This document shows, in pieces, positions 6,667 to 14,200 of a stretch of 20,740 nt of DNA (position 1 is its first letter; each line of letters starts with the position of its first letter). The notes below the pieces were generated by a model. It had not been told where the DNA came from, did no database searches, and saw only the letters and a list, made by a program, of their open reading frames with translations. The DNA is from Syntrophorhabdus sp. (GTDB taxonomy: Bacteria; Desulfobacterota; BSN033; UBA1163): positions 1 to 20,740 of the forward strand of contig DYHU01000031.1 of NCBI GenBank assembly GCA_020724025.1. Reading direction: 5' to 3'. Position numbers and translations under genes: made by a program.

Positions 6667-8235
6667 GTGAAAAAAGGAGCCCGATTCCTATTTATCCTTT
6701 CTCTCCTATATACCCTCTTATTGGGGGGAGTGGGATTAGCCCAAACGCCCTCCCCTTCCAATCAGATCTACTTTTTTTATGCTCAGGATTGCGAGCCCTG
6801 CCAGACCATCCTTCAGGGCTATCTCCCTACTCTTAAACCAATGTACCCTTTTCTTGAAATTAAGACCTTCGATGTCGGACGCCCTGCCCATTACGAATCC
6901 CTCTCAAGATTAGAGAATCAATTCGGCAAAAAAGAGAGCGAACTGCCGGTTGTCATCATCGGAAATCATCTCCTCTCCGGAGAGAGGGAGGTGATGGAAA
7001 AACTCAATCCCCTTATCCTCGAATATCAGGCAATAGGCGGAATTCCCACTCCGTCTATTGAAATTCCATCTGCCATTGCATCGCCCGCGCCCGGAACAAG
7101 CGCCGTCTCAGTCGATCTCACCTATTTCTATCAGAAGGGATGTCCCAGATGCGATCGGGCCAACGCCTTGTTGAAATATCTATTAAAAAAATACCCTAAA
7201 CTGAATATTAAAGAGGTCGATCTCAACACTGCTGACGGAAAGCGTCTCAATGAAATCCTTTCAAACCGGCTTAAGATACCCCCTCAAAAACGGTTGATTG
7301 CACCGGCCATCTTCATCGGAAACGATTATCTCCCACCGGAGGAGATCGTCTTGTCCAGAGTGGAGTCATTGATTCTTAAGTATGAATCCACAACACCATC
7401 ACCTGCCCACCGGGCGGACCCTTTGGCAGGCGGGCCATCACCCACACAAGAAGAGATCACAAAAGCCGAAGAGACGATGGTCGAGCGTTTCAAATCTTTT
7501 GGGCTCCCGGCCATCCTTATTGCAGGCTTGATCGAAGGACTCAATCCCTGTGCCCTGGCCACCTTGGTCTTCTTCATCTCCTATCTCACCATGATCGGCC
7601 AGGGGCGAAAACAAATCCTTATAGTGGGATTGGGCTTTTCAGGAACGGCCTTTTTGACCCACCTGTTGCTGGGTATCGGAATTCTCGGCTTCATCCAGCA
7701 TTTCTCCTTCCTCCCCCTCTTCTCCCGGGTGGTTTATCTGATCACCTTTCTATTGAGCCTTTTCCTCGCCATTTTCAGTCTCTACGACTACATCCAGTTG
7801 AAGAAAGGAAAGCCTTCCAGGATGAAACTCCAGGTTCCTGATTTTTTAAAAAAGAGAATTCACCGGATCATCCGGACAAGAAGCGCTGAACTGGAAGGAT
7901 CTCAGGAAGGTCAGGCGCTTCGTTTCTTGCTGGCTTCGGTCTTCATCGGTTTCATTGTTACCCTTTTGCAATCGACCTGCACAAGCCAGGTCTATCTCCC
8001 CACACTTCTCTTGGTCACCCATATCCCCTCCCTCAGGGGGAGCGCGGTTTTTTATCTCGTTCTGTATAATCTGGTTTATATTCTGCCCCTGCTCGTTATC
8101 TTCGGTATCGTCTACTGGGGAGTGACCTCGGAACAGCTCTCTCTCTTTCTTCAGAAAAGGGCATCCACCATCAAACTCCTCACCTCTTTCTTCTTCTTTG
8201 CCCTCGCGGGGATATTGATTTTTGGCTTAATATAG
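6667..8235 (+). CDS. Double thioredoxin-like / CcdA-DsbD membrane fusion
   Basis: A 522-residue protein if started at the GTG at 6667, which gives an immediate signal peptide (VKKGARF then a hydrophobic core, cleavage near AQT). An upstream TTG at 6640 would lie ahead of the predicted transcription start. Two exported thioredoxin/glutaredoxin-like domains follow: CEPC at 42-45 and CPRC at 159-162. After a Pro/Ser linker (about 242-262) come about six membrane segments of the CcdA/DsbD type with the paired membrane cysteines, C295 in GLNPCA and C438 in QSTCTS. The known role of such membrane domains is to carry electrons from cytosolic thioredoxin to envelope partners; here the two N-terminal domains would be the recipients. 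It heads the plus-strand operon. Two thioredoxin-like domains ahead of the membrane part is an uncommon layout. Confidence 0.85.
   Translation: MKKGARFLFILSLLYTLLLGGVGLAQTPSPSNQIYFFYAQDCEPCQTILQGYLPTLKPMYPFLEIKTFDVGRPAHYESLSRLENQFGKKESELPVVIIGNHLLSGEREVMEKLNPLILEYQAIGGIPTPSIEIPSAIASPAPGTSAVSVDLTYFYQKGCPRCDRANALLKYLLKKYPKLNIKEVDLNTADGKRLNEILSNRLKIPPQKRLIAPAIFIGNDYLPPEEIVLSRVESLILKYESTTPSPAHRADPLAGGPSPTQEEITKAEETMVERFKSFGLPAILIAGLIEGLNPCALATLVFFISYLTMIGQGRKQILIVGLGFSGTAFLTHLLLGIGILGFIQHFSFLPLFSRVVYLITFLLSLFLAIFSLYDYIQLKKGKPSRMKLQVPDFLKKRIHRIIRTRSAELEGSQEGQALRFLLASVFIGFIVTLLQSTCTSQVYLPTLLLVTHIPSLRGSAVFYLVLYNLVYILPLLVIFGIVYWGVTSEQLSLFLQKRASTIKLLTSFFFFALAGILIFGLI
7402..7430. repeat. Palindromic segment in the coding linker
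   Basis: CCTGCC at 7402-7407 and GGCAGG at 7425-7430 form an inverted repeat inside the gene, with GGGCGG between. The reading frame is kept and encodes the Pro/Ala/Gly linker between the second thioredoxin-like domain and the membrane part. It resembles the CTGCC..GGCAG repeat pieces seen between genes near 15360, so it may be a repeat captured in a coding region. Confidence 0.4.
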
Positions 8236-8271
8236 GGGATAAATAGAAATTTCTACTCACCTCAAGAAAAA

Positions 8272-8381
8272 TCAACCCATTCGACTCCCCCGTCTGAAGC
8301 CCGGGGTATGCTCAGGGTTGATACTGAGCGGCGCTTTTTACCCCGTTTAAAAAATCGGGGCTTCGCGCCGTCGAACGTATC
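8272..8381. other. Highly structured intergenic element of nested inverted repeats
   Basis: The 158-base gap holds several nested pairs: TCAACCC (8272-8278) with GGGTTGA (8315-8321); CCCCG (8288-8292) with CGGGG (8302-8306); GATAC (8320-8324) with GTATC (8377-8381); GGCGC (8330-8334) with GCGCC (8365-8369); and CCCCG (8341-8345) with CGGGG (8356-8360). The last pair of the set ends just before the Shine-Dalgarno of the next gene. It could be a mobile-element end or remnant, or an RNA structure that acts between two genes of one operon. I cannot assign a known family. Confidence 0.55.
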
Positions 8382-8393
8382 AAAGGAGGAAGA

Positions 8394-9293
8394 ATGAAAC
8401 GGAAAATCATTATCCTTGGAGCTGTTATCGTTGTACTGGCTGGGACTTTCCTCTTCTACTTTTTTTATCTCGAAAATCCAAACCGGCAAGTCCTTGCCCA
8501 GGTCAACGATGAAAAAATTACCGTAGAACAGTTCAATAGGGAACTGGAGAAGGTGGAATCGCCCCTGAAAGAGATGCTCAGGGAAAATCCACAAGAACTT
8601 CTTGAGGGGATCATCATGAATAGGGTTTTCCTCCAGGAGGCCAAAAAACAAGGGCTGACTCCTCCTATCAAAACCTATAAAGATACGGATAAGTCTGCTC
8701 TGTCGCCTGAAGAGGCTCTCATCGGCGAGCTGATAAAAAAGAAGTTTTCTACACCTCCAACCGTAACCAAAGAAGAGATAAAAACATTCTATCCCTTATT
8801 GAAAGACCGATTAGGCGGGAAACCCCTGGAACAGGTATCTCCCATTATTGAACAGTTCATCCGCGAAATGAAGCAACAAGAAGAGATGAAACAGTATGTT
8901 ACCGAACTCCGCACCTCTGCCAAAGTTGAAATCGACCAGATCCGCCTCCAGAAGATTGCCGCCAAGCCTCCTGGATCCAATACGGAGGATGACCTGAAGA
9001 AGGCCCTTACGAATGGAAAGCCTCTTCTGGTTGATTTTGGAGCCAATTCCTGCCTCCCCTGCCGTCAAATAAGACCGATTCTCAAGGAACTTGGTAAAGA
9101 ATATGCCGGAAAGGCCGAAATACTCATCATTGATGTTTATAAATATCAACATCTGGCAAGAGAATATAAAATTCAGGCCCTTCCCACGCTGGTCTTTTTC
9201 GATAGCAAAGGCAAGGAGGTCTTTCGACATCCTGGGGCCATGAACAAAGACCAGATCGTTGCAAAACTGAAAGAGATCGGGGCGGGAAGCTGA
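8394..9293 (+). CDS. SurA-like chaperone / thioredoxin fusion
   Basis: A 299-residue protein with an N-terminal membrane anchor or uncleaved signal (residues about 4-26). Residues 32 to about 180 resemble the SurA/peptidyl-prolyl isomerase N-terminal helical domain (VLAQVNDEKITVEQF, then a long helical stretch) but no parvulin PPIase domain follows. Residues about 196-297 are a thioredoxin domain with active site C220-L-P-C223 and cis-Pro264 in QALPTLVFF. Expected location is the envelope face of the inner membrane. Following the double thioredoxin/CcdA gene, it is a likely recipient of its electrons, combining client binding with disulfide reduction or isomerisation. AAAGGAGGA precedes the ATG. 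The fusion is unusual; each half is recognisable by eye, the joint function is inference. Confidence 0.82.
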   Translation: MKRKIIILGAVIVVLAGTFLFYFFYLENPNRQVLAQVNDEKITVEQFNRELEKVESPLKEMLRENPQELLEGIIMNRVFLQEAKKQGLTPPIKTYKDTDKSALSPEEALIGELIKKKFSTPPTVTKEEIKTFYPLLKDRLGGKPLEQVSPIIEQFIREMKQQEEMKQYVTELRTSAKVEIDQIRLQKIAAKPPGSNTEDDLKKALTNGKPLLVDFGANSCLPCRQIRPILKELGKEYAGKAEILIIDVYKYQHLAREYKIQALPTLVFFDSKGKEVFRHPGAMNKDQIVAKLKEIGAGS

Positions 9294-9301
9294 TTCCATT
9301 T

Positions 9302-9328
9302 TGGAATGCGGATTGCGGAATGCGGAAT
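9302..9328. repeat. Short GGAATGCGGATTGCGG repeat
   Basis: Alternating GGAATGCGGA / TTGCGGAAT units. The reverse complement of the same unit occurs at 19621-19642. It overlaps the predicted start codon of the following gene, which makes that start less certain. Confidence 0.6.
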
Positions 9329-10330
9329 ACCCCTTGCAACATTCAGAACATCATCTATGCGATCATCTGTCTCTTTTTAGCCTTTGATACTTCAATAAGT
9401 TTCGGTCAAGAAACCTCCCTCACTTTAATTTACTCTTCAAACACACTGGGAGAAGTGGAGTCGGGTTGCTGTCCGGAGACCGGGAATGCCGGCGGCCTCG
9501 GGAGAAGGGCTCACTACATTAAAACAGTGGCAAAAGAAGCAAACCATAGGCTCATCCTTGACGCAGGGGATACCTTCGCCATCGGCCTGCCGGGCGGTGG
9601 AAAGGAGATGGAGAAAGCCCAAAAGAGGGCGGAATTCATTCTGAAGATATATGAGCAGATGGGATATGATGCCGTCAATATCGGAGATACGGATCTGGTA
9701 TTGGGAGTTGATTACCTTAAGGCCCTTTCAAAAAAATCAAAAATTCCCTTTCTCTCTGCAAACCTCAGAGATAAAAAGACGGGCCAACCCGTTTTTGAAC
9801 CCTATCGCATCAAACAAATCGACGGATTGAAGATCGGTATCTTCGGACTTCTTACCCCGGATCTTCCTCCTTATCTCCATAAAGAGATGGCCGGCTATTT
9901 CCTCGAAGACCCGGTTAAGGTGGCCTCCCATATGGTGAATGGTCCGATGTCTAATTGTGATCATATCATTGCTCTGGCCCATCTCAACCTGATCGAGATT
10001 GAAGAACTTGCCCAAAAGGTTCCCCGGATTTCCATCATCATCGGAGGGAATGACCGGGCATTCATCTTTTCCAAACAGATCCATTCCTCCCTCTGGGTTC
10101 AGACCGATGCCTTTGGCCTCCATATCGGGAGGATGAATCTGAGGCTCAAAAAGGGAGCCAAGGAATTTGTGGCTGCCCATCCGGAGAAATCAGCCCGGAT
10201 CTCCGATGCCGGAGGTGTTAATACCTATGAGAAGCATCTCGTCCTTTTACACCCCGGGATGGAATCCGATCCGGAAATCGAAAAATTGATTTCGTCTTCA
10301 AGGAATCTATTAAAAAGGCCTCTTCCCTGA
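9320..10330 (+). CDS. Metallophosphoesterase/5'-nucleotidase-like exported protein, degenerate site
   Basis: A 336-residue protein with a signal-like N-terminus (hydrophobic to about residue 30) and the fold pattern of the UshA/5'-nucleotidase metallophosphoesterase domain. The DAGDTF motif is kept and so is one histidine (ALAHLN), but other metal ligands appear changed: the usual NDxHG reads SNTLG, GNHE reads GDTD and GGHxH reads GGNDR. A segment with a cysteine pair, ESGCCPETGNAGGLGRRA, follows the first strand. Hydrolase activity is therefore doubtful; a binding or redox role in the envelope is possible. The C-terminal substrate domain of UshA is absent. The ATG lies in a repeat and has no clear Shine-Dalgarno. 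The stop codon abuts the mntP start. Confidence 0.72.
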   Translation: MRNTPCNIQNIIYAIICLFLAFDTSISFGQETSLTLIYSSNTLGEVESGCCPETGNAGGLGRRAHYIKTVAKEANHRLILDAGDTFAIGLPGGGKEMEKAQKRAEFILKIYEQMGYDAVNIGDTDLVLGVDYLKALSKKSKIPFLSANLRDKKTGQPVFEPYRIKQIDGLKIGIFGLLTPDLPPYLHKEMAGYFLEDPVKVASHMVNGPMSNCDHIIALAHLNLIEIEELAQKVPRISIIIGGNDRAFIFSKQIHSSLWVQTDAFGLHIGRMNLRLKKGAKEFVAAHPEKSARISDAGGVNTYEKHLVLLHPGMESDPEIEKLISSSRNLLKRPLP

Positions 10331-10888
10331 ATGGATATCTTCACACTCCTTCTGATCGCATTCGGATTGGCGATGGATGCTTTTGCCGTTTCTATCAGCA
10401 ATGGCATTACCATCAAACATCAGAGGGCCAATCATGCCTTAAGAATCGGAATATTTTTTGGTTTCTTTCAGGCATTGATGCCACTGATCGGATGGTCAGC
10501 GGGGCTCAGTTTGAGAGACTTTATCTCAGGCGTGGATCACTGGATTGCCTTTGGCCTTCTCAGTTTGATCGGTTGTAAGATGATCTACGAATCGACGAAG
10601 ATGGATTCTGAGAGAAGAGAAACCAATCCCCTGAAACTTCCGATGCTATTGATGCTCTCCATTGCCACGAGCATTGACGCCCTCGCTGTAGGAATCAGTT
10701 TTGCCCTCCTGAACATTTCGATTGTAACCCCGATCCTCATCATCGGGACCGTGACCTTTGGTCTATCGTTCCTGGGTGTCCTGATCGGCAATAATATCGG
10801 CCACTTCTTTGAGAAGAAGATCGAAATCTTAGGAGGACTTATCCTCATCGGCATTGGCATCAAGATATTGATCGAACATCTGGGTTAA
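10331..10888 (+). CDS. mntP: MntP-family manganese efflux pump
   Basis: A 185-residue membrane protein of about six helices, the usual size of MntP (DUF204). The two family repeats are visible: AFGLAMDAFAVSISNGI in helix 1 (Asp16) and SIATSIDALAVGISFAL in the second half, each with the conserved aspartate used for Mn2+ transport. It exports manganese from the cytoplasm. The ATG directly follows the stop of the preceding gene, so the two are co-transcribed and probably coupled. No yybP-ykoY manganese riboswitch is present upstream, as expected for an internal operon gene. Its link to the redox genes may be oxidative or metal stress, which is inferred from position only. Confidence 0.93.
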   Translation: MDIFTLLLIAFGLAMDAFAVSISNGITIKHQRANHALRIGIFFGFFQALMPLIGWSAGLSLRDFISGVDHWIAFGLLSLIGCKMIYESTKMDSERRETNPLKLPMLLMLSIATSIDALAVGISFALLNISIVTPILIIGTVTFGLSFLGVLIGNNIGHFFEKKIEILGGLILIGIGIKILIEHLG

Positions 10889-10891
10889 TGG

Positions 10892-11545
10892 ATGATCGAA
10901 AAAATTGAAGACAAAGAAACAGAAAAAGAAGAAAAGGAGGAGTTCGGGGAACTCCTCAAGTTTACTGCAGGAGGCTTTGCAGGAGGGTTTCTCCTCGGGG
11001 CTCTGTTAGATTACTTTGGTTTCCAGAGAAGCGCCATAGGTCAATGGATTGTCCGCACCCTTTCCGGAGAAGGGGAAAGTATTTTCGAAGGGATTTATGC
11101 ACTTCGCCAGAGATTACGCCGTGCAAAAGAATCTATGGCCGAAGCCTATGGATGGGGAAAACTGCTCGGTATGGCCTTCCCATGGATCATCGACTGGGGA
11201 AGTCGCCTCCTGGACGTAGATGTTTATGGAGTGGAGGGTTTTTATATCCCTTACTTCTATGCCCTGAGCGACCAGATCGGGGCAAATATCTCAGGCCTTC
11301 TTTTTCTTAGAAAAAGAGAGGGCCGATGGTCAAAAGCCACCAAAGAATATTTTCACCACCCGGTCATGTTGACCAGTCTATTGATTATTCTCATTGTTCC
11401 CCTGGGACTATTGACCGCCCGTCTCTTTGGATTCAGTCCCACCACGCAAACGTTTACAGCCCTTGAAACGATTGCCGCCAATCTCTGCTGGCTTCCACCT
11501 CTTGTAGGGTGGCTGAGAGAGAAAAAAGAAAGGAGTAAAGGATGA
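10892..11545 (+). CDS. Membrane protein of unknown function, 217 residues
   Basis: Begins with a strongly acidic/basic mixed tail (residues 1-22), then a glycine-rich hydrophobic segment (about 26-45: [19 protein letters not shown]), a long amphipathic middle, and one or two C-terminal membrane segments (about 155-175 and 190-210) followed by a basic tail. The ATG is three bases after the mntP stop, and the cupin ATG overlaps the end by four bases, so this is a firm operon member. I do not recognise a family. It carries only one cysteine and no obvious metal-binding cluster. Confidence 0.7.
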   Translation: MIEKIEDKETEKEEKEEFGELLKFTAGGFAGGFLLGALLDYFGFQRSAIGQWIVRTLSGEGESIFEGIYALRQRLRRAKESMAEAYGWGKLLGMAFPWIIDWGSRLLDVDVYGVEGFYIPYFYALSDQIGANISGLLFLRKREGRWSKATKEYFHHPVMLTSLLIILIVPLGLLTARLFGFSPTTQTFTALETIAANLCWLPPLVGWLREKKERSKG

Positions 11546-11853
11546 GCTTCTGGGATATTAAGACATTGAAACTGGATGAGTTTCGGCCTGGCATCTGGAG
11601 TAAAATCGAATCTGGGAAAAATTTAACGATGGCTGTCATGGAAATCGCTCCGGGCAAAGAAGGAATTGCCCATGAACATCCCTTCGACCAGTGCGGGGTT
11701 GTAGTAGAAGGAGAAATAGAGATGTCCATCGGCGATGAGAAGAAATTGTTAAAACCGATGGAGACCTATTTCATTCCAACAGGAATAACCCATAATTGGA
11801 AGACGATTGCCTCACCCGTAAAAATTTTAGATGTAGTGGCCAAACTGGACTAA
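11542..11853 (+). CDS. Single-domain cupin protein
   Basis: A 103-residue cupin. The two family motifs are present: motif 1, G-x5[17 protein letters not shown] (about residues 38-58), with two histidines as metal ligands, and motif 2, PTGITHNW, with a further histidine near residue 86. The fold would be a single beta-barrel that binds a metal, often with dioxygenase, isomerase or sensory roles; the substrate is unknown. It overlaps the membrane-protein gene by four bases (ATGA) and closes the operon. A truncated relative is at 2988-3089, which suggests that this family belongs with the arsenic/redox genes in this genome. Confidence 0.85.
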   Translation: MSFWDIKTLKLDEFRPGIWSKIESGKNLTMAVMEIAPGKEGIAHEHPFDQCGVVVEGEIEMSIGDEKKLLKPMETYFIPTGITHNWKTIASPVKILDVVAKLD

Positions 11854-11968
11854 TATGAACCCTCATTAAATCTCCAGAGGTGAAACTGCCTATTCATTCG
11901 TCTCGAATTTCAGTCCCACGGAGTTGCAACAACATACCAAGGTTTCAATTGAGGGGTCATATCGTTTG

Positions 11969-12366
11969 TCATTCTGGTATCTCCTCCCATTCTGGAGTAT
12001 CAGTATCCAGGGGTGGACGTCTGATCCGGACACGTGTAGGATCAACGACGACAGTGCATCCTGAAAGGGCAGTAATATCGGTTTCTTTAACAAAATTGAC
12101 GATGAAACGGTTTGTAGCCAGGGGCCCCATACTTTGAGGTCGAAACAAAATAATACCCGGATGGGTTCCAGGGGGAAATTTCCGGAGGTCTGCAAATTCA
12201 AGATCAAGGGTAAAAAGAATCACTCCTTCGGACTTTGCAGCAGCTCCGACTTCAACGTCGGACTTTCCCAGTAAGCCTTCGTCTGCAGCAGTGAAGACGT
12301 CATGGCCTGCCTGTTGAAGGTGTGGCTTCAAATGGCGCGAAATGTTTTCGTCGAGTTTGATTTTCA

Positions 12367-12367
<1 letters not shown>
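11969..12367 (-). CDS. DUF5615-type PIN-like toxin
   Basis: A 132-residue protein of the DUF5615/Mut7-C PIN-like ribonuclease family. It starts with KIKLDENIS, with the early Asp6 of the PIN fold, followed by a helix with AGHDVFTAADEGLLGKSD (about 20-37), where further acidic residues lie, and TLDLEFADL at about 53-61. These acidic residues would hold Mg2+ for RNA cleavage. The start overlaps the stop of the DUF433 gene by one base, the standard arrangement for this toxin-antitoxin pair. The C-terminal 25 residues are Arg- and acidic-rich. Toxicity is inferred from the family and from gene pairing. Confidence 0.85.
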
Positions 12368-12693
<326 letters not shown>

Positions 12694-12819
12694 TTACCGC
12701 TGTAAATTGAACAAGGTCGGTTCTGCAACTACCTTCTTTGCCTCTACTCGCAATGTTTGCCTTTCCCTGTCCTCATACACCTCATTTTTTTCCAAGGACA
12801 GAAATAGATAATTTAGTCA

Positions 12820-13026
12820 TCAACTTACCCTCGAAAGTTTTTTATGGGGAGACATTTTTTTAGACCATAAGTCCGGAGCTTGATTTTTGAGTTCAGTTTC
12901 GATTAATTCTGAAATCCATGCTTGCTCGGTGGTCCCATGGCGAACACAAAACATCTTTACAGCCTTCTTAAACTCTGGGTTCACCCGCACATGAATTTGA
13001 GATGTCTTGTTCGGTGACTTGGCCAT
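12820..13026 (-). CDS. Small ribbon-helix-helix-like DNA-binding protein
   Basis: A 68-residue protein; the start at 13026 is chosen because a Shine-Dalgarno (AAGGAGGG) lies just upstream. Residues about 8-46 fit a ribbon-helix-helix motif: a beta strand with alternating residues (TSQIHVRVN), a helix (PEFKKAVKMFCVRHG), a turn and a second helix (EQAWISELIETEL). The C-terminal 20 residues are basic and unstructured-looking. It may be an orphan antitoxin or local repressor; no toxin gene follows. A palindromic promoter lies about 210 bases upstream, reading the other way, and could be its target, which is inference. Confidence 0.65.
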   Translation of the reverse strand: MAKSPNKTSQIHVRVNPEFKKAVKMFCVRHGTTEQAWISELIETELKNQAPDLWSKKMSPHKKLSRVS

Positions 13027-13238
13027 CACATACCCTCCTTGAGACTCGGCTCTGTTGCAGAATGGTAACTTTCTACCAAATAACCAGCATGATGTCAACA
13101 ATCCCTTTGCTTTTAAAAGAGGAGGAAGGGTCAGGTCTCAACATTCAACAATTTAAGTTCTTAGTTGCTGATCTCTGGCGTCATTCCTGAAAGATGAACC
13201 GGCCTCCATGACAAAGGAAGATGAGGAGGTGGGAGATG

Positions 13239-13267
13239 TTGACTGAATTTTTCAGTCAACCTATAAT
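13239..13267 (+). promoter_or_regulatory. Strong promoter with an embedded perfect inverted repeat
   Basis: TTGACT (13239-13244), a 17-base spacer and a perfect TATAAT (13262-13267). The 8-base arms TTGACTGA (13239-13246) and TCAGTCAA (13252-13259) are a perfect inverted repeat with a 5-base centre, so the -35 and spacer form an operator-like palindrome. It faces the gene at 13326. A repressor or activator bound there would control transcription directly. Confidence 0.68.
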
Positions 13268-13325
13268 GGATTAATGGATCACCATGAAGGACAACCGGGA
13301 GCAAACTCGGAGGAGAGGATAGATC

Positions 13326-14084
13326 ATGGATCGGGAGCGGCTTAAAAAACTGGCTGCGGATAAGCGGTTCATTCCGGGAATTTATAATTATTGTGACCGG
13401 TGGTGTGAGCGTTGTCCCCAAACCCTCCGGTGTTTGAATTTCTCGCTTGGAGAGGAGGAATTTTCGGATCCTCAAACACGAGATATCAGAAACGAGGCAT
13501 TCTGGAAAAAGTTATCGGGAATTATGGGGGAAACCCTGGAGATGCTGAGGGAGGCGGCAAAGGAATGGGGGATCGACCTGGAGAGCTTGGATTCGGTGGA
13601 TGACACGGAACGTCTTCGGGTGAGTGACGAGGCTGTGCAAGGCCATGTGATTTCACGGGCCGCCAAGAGTTATGGCAAAATGGTGGAAGATTGGTTTCGG
13701 GAGAGGGAAGAACACCTTTTTGAAACGGCAACGGTCGTGGACGACGGAGTGAACCTTGGGGAAGCCTTCGAGGTGATCCGGTGGTACCAATACTTTGTTG
13801 CCGCTAAGGCCATGCGGGCCATTCGGGGGAAGATGGAGGAAGAGAAGGATGGGCTCGATGAATTCCCAAGTGATGCGGATGGTTCAGCCAAGATCGCACT
13901 GATCGCCATTGACCGTTCGATCGGCGCCTGGGCGGTGATTCCCCACTACTACCATCCCGATACTGAGAGCGTTCTCGAAATCATCTCCTTTCTTGACCGC
14001 TTGAGGCAGGCCATCGAGGAGACCTTTCCAAATGCGAGGTCCTTTATCCGGCCCGGATTTGACGGAATCGATCTGAACGAATAG
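13326..14084 (+). CDS. Conserved protein with an N-terminal four-cysteine cluster, unknown function
   Basis: A 252-residue soluble protein with Shine-Dalgarno AGGAGAGG. Near the N-terminus (about residues 20-36) is IYNYCDRWCERCPQTLRC: four cysteines spaced C-x3-C-x2-C-x5-C, able to bind zinc or an Fe-S cluster. The rest is helical and acidic, with a segment ARAAKSY/EDWF and a later region AIDRSIGAWAVI. The cysteine segment belongs to a conserved family of unknown function in my recollection, and no enzyme motif is visible. It stands alone with its own strong promoter and no operon partner. G+C-rich third positions match the neighbouring core genes. Confidence 0.75.
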   Translation: MDRERLKKLAADKRFIPGIYNYCDRWCERCPQTLRCLNFSLGEEEFSDPQTRDIRNEAFWKKLSGIMGETLEMLREAAKEWGIDLESLDSVDDTERLRVSDEAVQGHVISRAAKSYGKMVEDWFREREEHLFETATVVDDGVNLGEAFEVIRWYQYFVAAKAMRAIRGKMEEEKDGLDEFPSDADGSAKIALIAIDRSIGAWAVIPHYYHPDTESVLEIISFLDRLRQAIEETFPNARSFIRPGFDGIDLNE

Positions 14085-14200
14085 TGTAGCAGAACCAAAG
14101 TGTCCTCCATAAAAAATTGGCCCTGCCGGTTTTTAGATTGCAGATTGAAAACCCCAAATCTTAAATCAGATATCTGAAATTAAATTGTTTGGAGTCCTTT

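Noticed and set aside
10225..10330. Possible yybP-ykoY manganese riboswitch before mntP
   Set aside because: The stretch is coding sequence of the preceding gene, whose stop abuts the mntP start, and no riboswitch-like structure was seen.
14160..14182. Perfect palindrome TCAGATATCTGA near the transporter's 3' end
   Set aside because: It is short, A+T-rich and lies in a 116-base gap between convergent genes without a T-run; neither a convincing terminator nor an operator.
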